The position numbers were made by a program, and so were the translations under genes. From NCBI GenBank assembly GCA_021234155.1, contig JAJEKV010000205.1, positions 849,501-913,500 of the forward strand: 64,000 nt of DNA, written 5' to 3'. Positions 10,946-21,216 of this stretch are shown here, piece by piece (positions within the stretch are counted from its first letter, which is position 1; each line of letters begins with the position of its first letter). This DNA is from Isoetes taiwanensis (lineage: Eukaryota > Streptophyta > Lycopodiopsida > Isoetales > Isoetaceae). The notes beneath the pieces were generated by a model, which had not been told where the DNA came from, did not search any database, and saw only the letters and a list, made by a program, of their open reading frames with translations.

Positions 10946-11900
10946 CAGGACTTGGAAAACTTACCTACCCTTGTCAACCTAGAAATGGGACTCAAAATAT
11001 GAGCAAAATTAGGAATATACATTACGAGAAAACTTGTCATACCAACAAAACTTTTGACCTGTTTCTGATTCTTGGGAGGTGCTAATTTTTTGAGAGCTTC
11101 AATCTTGTCTTGAGCAACTTGAATGCCTTGGTTGGATACTTCATGCCCTAAGAGTTGTCCTTTTGATGCAAAAAGATGCATTTCTTTGGATTTAGATTGA
11201 CTCTGAACTCCCGCACAAAGAACAAATTTTTGCAAGTAGCTCCACATGATTAGATGGATGAGAGCCTAAGCAAAGGTCATCTAAGTACACCACGAACTCT
11301 TCAGCCGGACATGGATTTGAAAATAACATCCATTGCCCTTTGGAAGATAGCTGGAGCATTCATCAAACCAAAAGGCATTCTTTTCATAGCATATGTACCA
11401 GGGAGTGATAAAAGAAGTTTTTGGCTGGTCTTCTTCTTTGATCTTGATCCGATTGAATCTCGAGAATCCATCCAAAAATGAATACACTTCCTTACACCTA
11501 CAAACATATAGGATCTCTTCTAAAAAAGGCAAAGGGTAACAATCCTTGATGGTGGCTTTGTTGAGATCTCGGTAATCAATGCAAATTCTTAAGGCACCAC
11601 TCTTCTTCTCCACAGGAACAATGCAAGATACCCATTCTGGATTAATGATTTCAATAATCACACCTGCATCTAACATCTTATTCAATTCATCCTTTATTAA
11701 TCCCATAAGTGAAGCATTAATCCTCCTTAATTTTTGAAAAACAGGTTTACAACCTTCCTTGATTTTAATTTCAAATTGGCATACCTCAGTTTTGATACCT
11801 GATAGCTCTGAGTAGTCCCAAGCAAATACATCTTTTCTTTCTTCAAAAAACATTTGTATGCTTTCCCTGTTTTGATATTCAATCAGATCTCCAACCAACA
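10945..11900 (-). pseudogene. Ty3/gypsy reverse transcriptase, frameshifted
   Basis: The N-terminal half is in one open frame with the upstream RNase H and shows GVIIEIINPEWVSCIVPV, LRICIDYRDLNKAT, YPLPF and SFLDGFSRFNRI (motif A). Then the frame changes at about 11405. MPFGLMNAPAIFQRAM (motif B) is in a second frame, and VVYLDD (motif C, 11276-11287) in another. LLGHEVSNQGI and the connection region follow at 10945-11247. All catalytic aspartates are present, but at least three frame changes make the product non-functional. It would have copied the element's RNA in the virus-like particle. Confidence 0.88.
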
Positions 11901-12029
11901 GAGTTCTAGGTGTACCATTTTTTGTGATCACGATCTCTTCAGTATCTCTTTTCTCTGATGCATCAATGGTCAAAATAGGACAGAGTGCTTTTACTTCATT
12001 GTCATCAAGGTCATCTTCAGGAATAGCTC

Positions 12030-12462
12030 CTTCAGTCAAATGTGACATGAGAGTTTCCCTACACAAGGCACCAGCCTCAAAATTTTTTTCTCTTGGGATA
12101 TGAGTGATCCTCCATGAAGCAAAACTTGAGAGCACTCCCATTGCCTGATTCTTCAAAAGCTCCATATCTGTATTTTTTGTTTGATAATCTCCTGAAACTT
12201 GTCTGCAAATTAATTGTGAATCACCATAAATATGGATATTGGCAATATCCATAGCTTTGGCTTCTTGAAGACCTGCAATCAAAGCTTTATATTCTGCCAC
12301 ATTAGAAGTGACTTGAGGAAAAATTCTTCCTACCCTAGCTAAGAGTTTGTGAGAAGAATCTTTCAAAATAGCAGCAGATGATGCAACATTTAGTTTTTTA
12401 GAGATACCTCCATCAAACCATAAAAAACACATTTGGTCCTTGTTTCTTTGGGAAGTGCACAC
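12030..12462 (-). CDS. Additional RNase H domain placed before the reverse transcriptase
   Basis: This is the N-terminal part of a 393-codon open segment (11281-12462) that runs without interruption into the RT. FLWFDGGISKK, NVAEYKALIAGLQEA and IHIYGDSQLICRQ supply the first three acidic residues (D, E, D) of the RNase HI fold. IPREKNFEAGALCRE is the fourth-site region, where the usual Asp (AD) reads Gly. The fold resembles the plant/archaeal RNase H type (RVT_3) rather than the Ty3 type. It would remove RNA from the RNA:DNA hybrid. Tat-group elements carry such an extra domain, which to my knowledge usually lies after the RT. The 5' position here is unusual. Confidence 0.85.
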
Positions 12463-12533
12463 TCCATAATAAGGGGAACCATTTCATATTTTCCTAGTCT
12501 TGTGTTTTTTAACCTGTAAGATCCCAAAGGCTC

Positions 12534-12965
12534 CTAAATTAGCATTTCTTTAATAAAGTTTACCTCTTCTTTGGAGTCATAGGAGCCTTCTTGGTTGTAA
12601 ATAGTAGCAACTTGAGAGCCATTGGAGATGGCACATCTCCCTTGAGACCAAACTGGCCTAGCATCCACAGTAGCTAACCATCTCCTCCCTAAGAGTAGGT
12701 CATAGATATCAGATTCATCTCCTATATCTTCAAAAGCCACCACAATAAAGCTAGCATTCTGATTATGCCTATACAGATAATGGGCACTTTAGTCACCACA
12801 CCAATAGGAGTAATTTTAGCATTATAAAAAGATCTTAGTAATATAGAAGCTCTCTTGTCCACCTCGAAACCACACTTCTTCATAATGTGATATGGCATGA
12901 TGTTTAGGGGAGATCCCCCATCAAGTAATACGTTGGAAAAGGTAAAACCTCCTAGGGCAGCTGAA
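12534..12965 (-). pseudogene. Retrotransposon aspartic protease region
   Basis: Reading right to left on the minus strand, NVLLDGGSPLNIMP lies at about 12935. This is the retropepsin active-site region, with DGG where DSG/DTG is classical, as in many plant Ty3 elements. It is followed by YHIMKKCGFEVD, and further on YDLLLGRRWLATVDA at about 12690, the flap/second-half signature. The two parts are in different frames. The enzyme would cut the Gag-Pol polyprotein. I judge this copy inactive. Confidence 0.7.
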
Positions 12966-13339
12966 CATGTAAATGCTCGGGATCTTCTTCATTACGTGCT
13001 AGAATAAGATCGATTGGCATCGATAAAGTTTATGCAAGCATTTAATTGTTCACCACTAGTTTCTTTGGAGCACCCTTTTTACTCAGAGCGGGTGCAATCT
13101 TTAACAATGTGAAAAGATCCACACTCACCTTAGAATTTTTGAGCAAGATATCCACTTCATCAAGGTCCCGGTCTTTCTTACCAAATTTTTCTTTGTGGAG
13201 GTGGAGCTATCACTTGAGCAGTGTTTCCATTGTTAGTGAGGGAGACCTAGGCGTGGGATGTCTACTCGATTGACATGTGTATTGACTTCATTCATTCTTC
13301 TAGTTTGCCTTTGCCATAACTTCTTGAGTCTTGGGAGCT

Positions 13340-13930
13340 TCAGAGCTGAATAAACCTTATTGAAGTACTTGGTTCGATAAATCTCACAGAGGGCTTAGGT
13401 TCCGACCTCTTTTTTGTTGTTCTGCTTGGCAAAGTATTCTTTAACAACACATCTAACATCGGTATGACCAACTTCTTTCTGAGAAAGAACAAACAGGGAC
13501 ATTCTTTTCCAAAGTGGCCTTTCCTATTGCATTTGGAACACACTTGCCAATAGCAAATTTCTGATGGATGAGTATTCCTATTGCAATGGATACATTCAGG
13601 GTAAGTTTTACCTGCTCTTGCAGTTTTGAGCTCAACTAATTGCTTGGTTAATTCTGCTAAAGCCTCAGTAACCTTAGATAGGTCTGATTTAACCTCTGCA
13701 ACTTGAGAACTAGCTTCCTCCTCCTTAGATTTCTTCTTTTCTTTTTGTATGGCATAAACTGGAATGGAAGGGTGATGATCATAATGTGCATCAGTAGCAT
13801 CAGGGTAGAAAGGATCATGGCCATGATGGGAGATATGGTGCTTATCAGGCAAGGGGTAAAAGCATGCTAGGGTGTACCATCTAAAGTTCTTTTTAGGGAG
13901 TGCAAAACTACCCAAAAAAGTACCCAACAC
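13340..13930 (-). pseudogene. Gag C-terminal part with zinc knuckle
   Basis: A 196-codon open segment. It contains a lysine/glutamate-rich stretch (KKSKEEEASSQVAEVKSDL, about residues 65-85), then CSKCNRKGHFGKECP (CX2CX4HX4C), the nucleocapsid RNA-binding knuckle. A degenerate knuckle-like CIHCNRNTHPSEIC precedes it. About 240 bp of AT-rich, non-coding sequence separate it from the upstream gag frame, so gag is broken here. Confidence 0.8.
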
Positions 13931-14169
13931 TAGGTACTGTGAACTTGCATAAATGTCTCAATAAGCAATAAGTTTGAGAGTTGATTCATTAATTTTAGTC
14001 TCTAATAGTATTGTTATCCTTTAATACTATAGATTGACATGTTATTGACCTTCAATTCAAAAGTTTTGAATTGATTTTAATGAGAAGAAAAAAAAGAAAG
14101 TACCAGTTTTAAAAGTATCCAGTAAAGGTATTTTTGAGGGTTCCAAAAGTGGTACACCGTATCATGCTT

Positions 14170-14832
14170 TCACCCCAAGGTAGAGAGCATTTGAGTCAGA
14201 TCAGTAGTTTTAGCAAACACTTTGTATATGGAATCAAATCCTTCAGCAGCTTGGATCTTAAGCAATTTCCTTTGGATATCTGGTCTCCTTTCCAGACCAT
14301 TGATGAAAGCAGTTACTAAAAAAAGTGTAGGAATTGTGACCTGTGCTCTCTGGCACCTGCTCATAAATGTGCTAAATCTTTCTTTGTACTGATTCACACT
14401 CTCCCCTGCATGTATAGAAAAACTTTGCAATTCATTAACCGAATCTTTGGGAGCAGCTAACTTATTAAACCTTTCCAGGAATTTCTTGACGAGTTCATCC
14501 CATGAGGTGGTACCCATTAACTTCTCGTAAGTTAACCAAGCACCAGCTTCACTCTTATCTTTGAAACATTTCTCAAATTCTGAAAGCTTGCATCCTTTCT
14601 TGAAGCCATAATCCCTGTAATAGTCTTCGAATATTCTCAAAAAGTTGTTAGCACTCATGCTAGAATGAAAGGTAGGCAAAGGAACAGGAACGTTCAACTC
14701 GAACTGATATGGCATGTTTTGAAGTAAGCTAGTTGAGAAACTTGAAGGCAATGGCCTTTCTCTGCAATGATCTGATACATCGACATCTTCCAATGATTCT
14801 GGTTCTGCTGGAAATTTTTGCTTTGGAGCCAT
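14170..14832 (-). CDS. Gag capsid region of the Ty3/gypsy element
   Basis: I place the start at the ATG at 14832 (MAPKQKF), 38 nt inside the primer site, rather than the upstream TTG that overlaps it. The 220-residue product has the retrotransposon-gag core: FHSSMSANNFLRIFEDYYRD, AGAWLTYEKL, SWDELVKKFLERF, ELQSFSIHAGESVNQYKERF and AFINGLERR. This protein builds the cytoplasmic virus-like particle. It ends at a stop at 14170, upstream of the zinc knuckle, so the copy lacks the nucleocapsid part in frame. Confidence 0.82.
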   Translation of the reverse strand: MAPKQKFPAEPESLEDVDVSDHCRERPLPSSFSTSLLQNMPYQFELNVPVPLPTFHSSMSANNFLRIFEDYYRDYGFKKGCKLSEFEKCFKDKSEAGAWLTYEKLMGTTSWDELVKKFLERFNKLAAPKDSVNELQSFSIHAGESVNQYKERFSTFMSRCQRAQVTIPTLFLVTAFINGLERRPDIQRKLLKIQAAEGFDSIYKVFAKTTDLTQMLSTLG

Positions 14833-14851
14833 GAGTTCTGAGATCCAGGAA

Positions 14852-14870
14852 GATCTCGGTAGGACCTCCA
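14852..14870 (-). promoter_or_regulatory. Primer-binding site, tRNA-Gln-like
   Basis: Three bases inside the 5' LTR, the minus strand begins TGGAGGTCCTACCGAG. Its complement (GATCTCGGTAGGACCTCCA on the plus strand) looks like the 3' end of a plant tRNA-Gln plus CCA. The stem TAGGACC pairs with the GGTTCTA that starts tRNA-Gln (from memory). Minus-strand cDNA would be primed here. Confidence 0.7.
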
Positions 14871-14873
14871 AAA

Positions 14874-16861
14874 TGTTGACCCTAAACCTGGCTTAAAGGT
14901 CAACCACAAGAAACCAATTCGAGTTTTCACTCAAATTGGGGTTAGGACCTCCAGATCACTTAAGGTGATCAGTCTATGCAAGAAAATTCCAAAGATAAGT
15001 TCAAAAAGTTTGAGTTCTATACCTTTCCCATTTCCAGAAAATGGCACCTTTGCCAAAACAATTGTGGTGTTGGGATACAGATCGATTTTTTGAGTCAGAT
15101 GCTGTAGACTTGGTCAAAAAATTGGTAGGTAGCCAACAGTAAAACCTCTGACCAAGTCAGAAACTTAATTTGTGAGTTATTCGAGCTCAAAATGAGGTCA
15201 ATTTTTGGTCAATAGAGGTCAAATGTAGAAAACAGTGATCAGAAATTGAGATTTGGAGTTGCCAATCATTTTTTTGAGAATTTCCAAAGCAGATAGGTTG
15301 CAATGGTGTTAGGGAAGAGAGGCAAGCAGTCAAATCCTCGTTTGGATGTGTAGAGGTATTTTTTGCAGCTAGATTGGGCAAAATACAGTCAAAACTGTTC
15401 AAACCCGAGAGCAATTTTTTTGAATTTGAGCTATACTTGGTATTTTTGAATGATTCCAACTCCCTTGGCTTTCTTAACACCCAAGGATAGGTGGCAGATA
15501 GGCCAAAGGTGCTAAAAACACTCAGGGATTTTTCTGTAGAATTTTTTGTGGCAATAATTGCTAAGGAAAATATCAGAGACGAATTCAACAACTTGACAGT
15601 CAATTTGGATTGATGTGAAGGTAAATATATCAAGATAACAACAGATAAGGATGCTTCATAGTCTCAAGTATAAGAAAATAATCATCAAAAGTCATAAGGT
15701 AATTTCTGAAAGTAATGTCAACTAAATCTTGTAGATCCAGTTGAGGAGAGCTCAAGAACTTCAAGGATCGTCCAGATCTTGCTCAGCAATGATCAATGTA
15801 TGATCTGAATACTTCTGGGCCTTCGAAAAAGTACTCCTGTCGAATCTCCTGTATATAGTTTAGTTCTTAACGATTCCTCATTCTTAGCCTTAGTTTATGG
15901 GTTCATTCAATTCTTAACAGGCGGGAAGGTAAGAATAGGTAGGTTGCGAGGTCTATGGAACCAAATCCGGCATGATTCGAGCCAAAAACTCAGATTTAGG
16001 GTTCTCGAGCGTATTTTTCGTGAAAATGGCGCGATATGATTCCGTATTTTTAGGAGTATATCTTCAGAATATGCCGTATTTTGGCATTTTGGAATTTTCA
16101 AGCATGGTTCTAAAGGTCTCTATAGAAAAAGCAAGGAATACTTGGAAATTTTTTGAGACCATGGAACTTTTGCATACTTGGGATGGAATCATAGAATATT
16201 CTAGGGCACTTTTAAGTCTTGAGTAAGGACATGCCATGAGGTGCAAAGGTAGAAGAAGAAAAATGAATGATGGTCACCAAGGTGAGGAATTATGGCATGA
16301 GAAAGGCTAGAACAATGGGGTCCCATGAGGGTGTGCAAAGAAAAGGAAAATATGGCTAGGCAAGGATTTGAGATAGGCAAACTTTGACAAATAAGGTAGG
16401 GAAGTGGCACAATGGGTAAATAAAAGGGAATGGGAATGAGACATGGATATAGAGGTGGGATCATAGAGTGGAAAAAAAGGAGTATGAATATAGGGAAAAA
16501 GAAGGCTAGGAAATTTCAAGAGGCAAGAATAAAAATGAGTGAGAATGGCTAGAGAATGGAATCAAATATCATGGAGTCTTCCAAACTTTGAACTTCCAAT
16601 CTTCAAAAAATGCCTTCCAAACTTCTTAACCCAGAATCTTCTAGAGCATATTCTTGACTAAGCACTTTGACCTTAAATAAAGTACCTCATGTGAGTTTTG
16701 AGCCTTGAGCACTTGTTGACTTGAAGAATGAACACCTTTTGACCTTCATATCAATGTTGAATGCCAAGAATCTTCCAAACTTTGACCTAGTATTCCAAGA
16801 TAAGTTGACCTAGTTTTGAATGCATGGATCACAATTAGCATGTTGCCCTTTGGGGGCAACA
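14874..16861 (-). repeat. 5' LTR of the nested Ty3/gypsy element (full length)
   Basis: 1988 bp, TGTTG...CAACA. It carries the promoter and polyadenylation functions of the element. It matches 7499-8239 at both ends. The middle 1.25 kb is absent from the partner and has no target duplication of its own, so deletion in the partner is more likely than insertion here. No gene inside. Confidence 0.93.
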
Positions 16862-16866
16862 TCTGG

Positions 16867-18024
16867 CAACACCAAAGAATGTAGAAGTGGCGAGTTTCCT
16901 TCTTCTTGCAGCCGCAAAAAAGAACCGGGTACATCTATCTCCGTCCTTGAACCACTGCAACCCTGCCTTCACTTTGGCTTCAGTAACTTTTACAGTTTCC
17001 ATAGCCTTGATCTGAGATAATAACTCCTTTTCTCTGACTCCACTAGTATGGCCACGAGCGCGGAGTACTTCTAATTCCTGGTACAATGCAGTCAATAGTC
17101 CTCTAGCTTCAGCAGCTCTGACTCTCCCATATTCTTTTGCATATTCTTTTGCAAATGACTTCACTGCAGACAACACTGCGACAACCCTAGACATGCCCCT
17201 ACGAGGTGAGAAGGCCCGAGACCAAGCCCGACTACAGCCAAGTTTGAACTCATCATCCTCCAGGTACTTGCAATTAAGCTTAAAGAAGGTCCTGGTAGGT
17301 CGATGACAATTAACCACATCATTAGTTAGAAGTTGTGGATTATGATCAGACACAGAGCTACCCAGAAGATTTGGGCGACAAAAATCCGCTAGCCTAGCAG
17401 CTGCACAAGTATTAAAGTATCCTCTATCATGCCTTGCATAAGCTCTGCCAGCTCCTGTCCAACCATTACACCACGTAAAGGACTGATCACCATCAATCTC
17501 TATAAGCTGACCATCATGTAAAAGGCATAGCCATTGTTCTCGCTCGAATCCTTGCACCACTTCAGAACCGCGACCACTTCTATCTCTTTCCAACTCGACC
17601 ATATTGAAGTCGCCAATGAGCAACCATGCAATATTTTGTCCAAGCTGGAGAACTTTACTCCTCAGAGTTGCCCACAAAGCACCACGCTGACGAGGTCTAT
17701 TATGAGCATACACATTTATCAAACCCCATTCTTGGTCCATATCTTTCCATTTGATTATTATCCACTTGCTTAGAACCTATACGTTTGAGTAAAAGTGACA
17801 TCCATGCAGGCGACTTCCATGCAGTAAGCACACCAGCCTTAGACGATCGCAGCAGAGATAGTCCCGCCCAAATACATTAGCTACTTTATGTACATCACCG
17901 ATAGCGACATTTATGCTCTTGGAGGCAACAAAAGGTCGAGAAAACTTAGACGGGTAAAGAGACAACGCTTCTTTTTACTTGGGGAAGAAGCCACTCCCCT
18001 CACATTCCAAGACAACAGGTTCAT
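16867..18024 (-). pseudogene. LINE ORF2, 5' part: AP endonuclease domain
   Basis: ORF2 starts at ATG 18024 with MNLLSWNVRG, the usual first strand of plant L1 endonucleases. After a frame-shifted stretch, the frame from 17740 down shows WGLINVYAHN, WLLIGDFNMVE (catalytic Asp/Asn), FTWCNG and SVSDHNPQ (catalytic Asp-His). A linker region toward RT ends in WFKDGDRCTRFF. The enzyme nicks target DNA to prime reverse transcription. The frame then runs into the nested LTR element at 16861 and resumes at 7498. The broken frame at about 17750-17960 and the insertion make it a pseudogene. Confidence 0.88.
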
Positions 18025-18289
18025 GTGGCCAAAATATTATGTTCCACCTCCATACCAGTAGAGCCAGCCTCAACCACGTCCATCTCGCATGGTTCTGAAG
18101 GGAGGTCAGCCCACCTCGTCCTGGAAATTGGCAAGGGGGAGCCTCCTCTCTGTTCCACCCTTCCATTGTTTTGTTCAAAGACTTGGTGAGGGAGAGCCTC
18201 CTCTGCTCTACCCCCATTATTTTGTTGGGTAACGGCAAGGGAGAGCCTCCTCTCGCTCCACCCTTCCATGCAAATTATCAGAATCGCTC

Positions 18290-19723
18290 ATGACATGAGA
18301 CACATGTTGACTAGCCTTATTGCGTGCAGCTCTTTTTCAATTAACATTTGTCCATCCCTCTTGGGCATTTTCATGATGTTCTTGAACACTTTCATGCCGC
18401 TTCTGCAATTCCTGGATCTTCTGTAACTTAGCTCTAGCATCCTCTTCAAAAGCGGGAGTATGCACAATCTTCTATGGGATAGTGGTTTTAGCGGCCGGAT
18501 GGAGTAGCAACAACGAGAGAGGTCGCAGTAGCATTGGCGTAAGGGACAACCGAGGGTAAAGGGGACACAAACGAGAAGGCACAGGAGGAAGAAGGGACCA
18601 TTGCAGGCGATCTCTCTTAGCACCTAAAATTTGCAAATAAAGCAAGTCGAGGAAATAAATCGACAAGCCGAGGGCCATTGAGCAACCGCAAAGCATACTT
18701 CAAAAAGATAGGGCCACTTTTCACAACCACGGTCGGGGAAGCCCGTGACCAGAAGGAAGAGAAACACAAATTTTAGCACCATCAACAATAGAATGGGCCA
18801 GATGAGTACCCAGACCATTAGCAATACTGATAAGAAACTCTGGCACCAAGAGATCAGAAGGAAGATTAGGAATAGAAAACCAACATGGCATCCTAAGAGC
18901 AGGAGTCGTACCAGGAGAAAATCCAGGCGAGTAAGGCTGGTATAAAATATAATCACTCCACATTGGGTCCACACCACGTGCCACCAGTTGCTCCACAGCC
19001 ACAGCCTCATCAAAAACAATAAAAAAGAACTTCTTATCCAGCATCTTTAAAGTACGATAAGGTGGCAACCCTAATCTTCGAAGATATCCAGTCAACCAAT
19101 AGCCAAGCTTCCTACTATCAAGAAATGCTCCAGTATATTGACCAACCACACTAAACGACAACAAGTTACTAATACACTTTCTTGTGCAGGTCATGATCAA
19201 TCTCGACCACATTGTACCCAGACGCTTGAAGAGTATTCTTACACATTTTAGGCTGATAGAAAACTTCAACAGAAGGTAACTGAAGTTCCAACTGAGTCTC
19301 CTTTGCTCGCAACTCACCCAAAAGATTACTGAGATCTCTTTTATTATCCCGAATCATCACATCAACAGCTGTAGCAGCATGCACAGCAGACGTAGTTGAT
19401 GACAAGTCCTTCTTGATCCAATCACTAAAGCGCTCCCTGCTAGCATTTACTCCAGAAGTTGAGGACCTCCAAGGAAGTGGACGAGACTGATCTTTGTTAG
19501 AATTGGCACCTGCTGGCGCCGAGGCACCATCCACAGAAGCATTACCGCTATTCAAAGCACTTGTACTCTTCGGTGCACCAGCCGAGGGTGCCAAAACAGG
19601 AAAATCACCATCTTGAAAGACATTCTCACTATAAGCCAGAGGGTTAACATGCAATGCCAAATTTGCCCCCTGCACCGGCATGGATACAGGAGGTTTTGCA
19701 GGCAGCTTGGAAGTTGACGCCAT
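18290..19723 (-). pseudogene. LINE ORF1 (DUF4283-like nucleic-acid-binding protein)
   Basis: The start at ATG 19723 gives a low-complexity Ser/Ala/Pro-rich N-terminus. After about 180 codons the frame changes near 19200. The continuation (18721-19317) carries the DUF4283-like block: GYWLTGYLRRLG, KKFFFIVFDEAVAVEQLV, PYSPGFSPG and MPCWFSIPNLP. This is typical of plant L1 ORF1 proteins, which bind the LINE RNA. Beyond 18720 only short broken frames are left, and I did not find the CCHC knuckle that often follows. Confidence 0.75.
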
Positions 19724-19954
19724 AGAGCCGAAACTGTCAGGGCTGAAAAGGCTATCACCCGGAACCTAAAACCTGTGATGCCACACGCCGTTGGAAAGAG
19801 CTCTGAATCAGCTTTCCAACGAGCCAAAAAACATTGTAATCCGAGGTCTGTAGCTCAAGATATAAGCACAAACGTAAAGCAGCCTCCGGCAGAAACCCTA
19901 GGGCGCATCCATCTTCCGCATGCAATGTACAACATGAAATCGATACGGTGCCTC
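19724..19954 (-). promoter_or_regulatory. LINE 5' UTR (internal promoter region)
   Basis: 231 bp between the 5' target duplication and the ORF1 ATG. L1-type LINEs carry an internal promoter here (family knowledge). I see no definite motif. Confidence 0.5.
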
Positions 19955-19990
19955 GAGGTGGAAAACCTTGACCTACTCTTTCAACAGTGA

Positions 19991-21216
19991 CGTCAATATA
20001 TTGCATTCCACTCTAGAATTTCCAATCTTTTTTGTTATTACTATTCCTGTAAAGATAATATATCCCATCTACAACATTCCATAAAGGAGATTTGTCACAA
20101 GGATTCTAGTCCTTCCAAGCAAGTATAGCCCCTCCCCAGTTCGGTTGGGTTGTCATCCTTTCCTTTATGGTGATAACTATATTGGCAACAGTAGGAGCAC
20201 AAATAGATATGGAAGCACCCATTCCATACTAGACTTACCAAGTTCGATCGACTCTTGCCTTTTGCATGTCTATGGTAGCATAATAGATACTGGATCCTTT
20301 TCCCATAGACTGTCTTCAAAATTCTCAACAAACCTAAGAATGAATGAGAATGAGAATGATTCTTTTTATATATATTCTATAAAAAGCAAAAAAATAGACT
20401 GAAATACTACTGGCAACTATAAGATAAAATTAATGTAACAGATCATAGATCTAGTACAAACCTTTTTAAGGAACTTGGGAGCTGCTCCAGTTAATTTGGT
20501 CTCATTTATAAGTGAGGCTGCTTCATAAATAGTGACATGCAAAGTACCATGAAGTAGAACTAGTGCCATAGCGGTTTAATTGTATAGCGCCAATCGATAA
20601 ACAGACAAATAGCCATTTTGACAAACGAAATTCTACGAACATCGGGATCTCTGAGCCCCAAAGTAAATCTGAGATCTGACAAAGTCGATTACACTGAACG
20701 AAATGAAAAGCATATTTATGCAGTAAATTTGATGCCAATAAATTCTTTAACAAATCCATGCAATCCGATGCAACCTCCAATCCCATGCAATGTTCACTCT
20801 GCAAGAAAACAGGTAAAATGTACAGAAACGGAACCGGAAGTAACTGCATGCGAACTCTCAGACATAGCATATTCGATTGAACTCTGTTTAGCAAGTATTG
20901 CAAGTTCGGCATCCCCTTTTTTTTGTCTTATCCCTGGTTGTCGAAAAGGCATATTCCTTACACATTCTAGACTAACCACGTATAGGACATTCCACGAATA
21001 TTCCTCAATCCTCACCTTCGTGCCTAAACTAGGCTTCTTAACTATAACCTAGTAGTGGGAATACAAGTTTCGTTAAAAGTGATAGAATTTGCCACCTGGC
21101 AATACACCAGTGGCTGGGATTCAAAAACATAAACCCGAGAGTTGGAAGACAGCATAAATGAACCCTAGCAACAGAGGATAAGAAAACCACAGGAAAGAGA
21201 GAAGAGGAGCGACGCC
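19991..21216. other. Intergenic DNA upstream of the complex I gene
   Basis: No recognisable gene. A 144-codon plus-strand frame at 20618-21052 has no family resemblance and is probably chance. The last 100 bp before ATG 21217 are purine-rich (AGGAAAGAGAGAAGAGGAG) and are probably the 5' UTR. No clear TATA box could be assigned. Confidence 0.4.

Larger units (their letters stand above)
7499..16861 (-). mobile_element. Ty3/gypsy LTR retrotransposon (Tat-like) nested in the LINE
   Basis: The element starts TGTTG, ends CAACA, and is flanked by an exact 5-bp target duplication TCTGG at 7494-7498 and 16862-16866. The LTRs are 7499-8239 and 14874-16861. The internal region reads on the minus strand: primer site, gag, zinc knuckle, protease, RNase H, reverse transcriptase, degenerate second RNase H, integrase. 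Placing integrase after RT makes it Ty3/gypsy. Two RNase H domains and LTRs of about 2 kb point to the Tat group (inference). The shared LTR sequence differs by only four substitutions and one 2-bp indel, so the insertion is young, although most of pol is frameshifted. It interrupts ORF2 of the LINE. Confidence 0.95.
4797..19954 (-). mobile_element. Full-length L1-type LINE, split by a nested LTR retrotransposon
   Basis: The element lies on the minus strand, with its 5' end at 19954 and its poly-A tail as the T-run at 4797-4810. It is bounded by a 13-15-bp duplication. Without the nested insertion (7499-16861 plus one 5-bp duplicate) it is about 5.79 kb, normal for a plant L1. In order it carries a 5' UTR, ORF1 with a DUF4283-like domain, and ORF2 with AP endonuclease, reverse transcriptase and a C-terminal zinc-knuckle region. 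Both ORFs are frameshifted, and the polymerase YADD box reads YADG followed by a one-base frame change, so the copy is dead. The tail sequence is shared with the fragment at 505-834. Confidence 0.92.

Noticed and set aside
20618-21052. 144-codon plus-strand open frame
   Set aside because: No family resemblance, odd composition, and directly upstream of the complex I leader. A chance frame is more likely.
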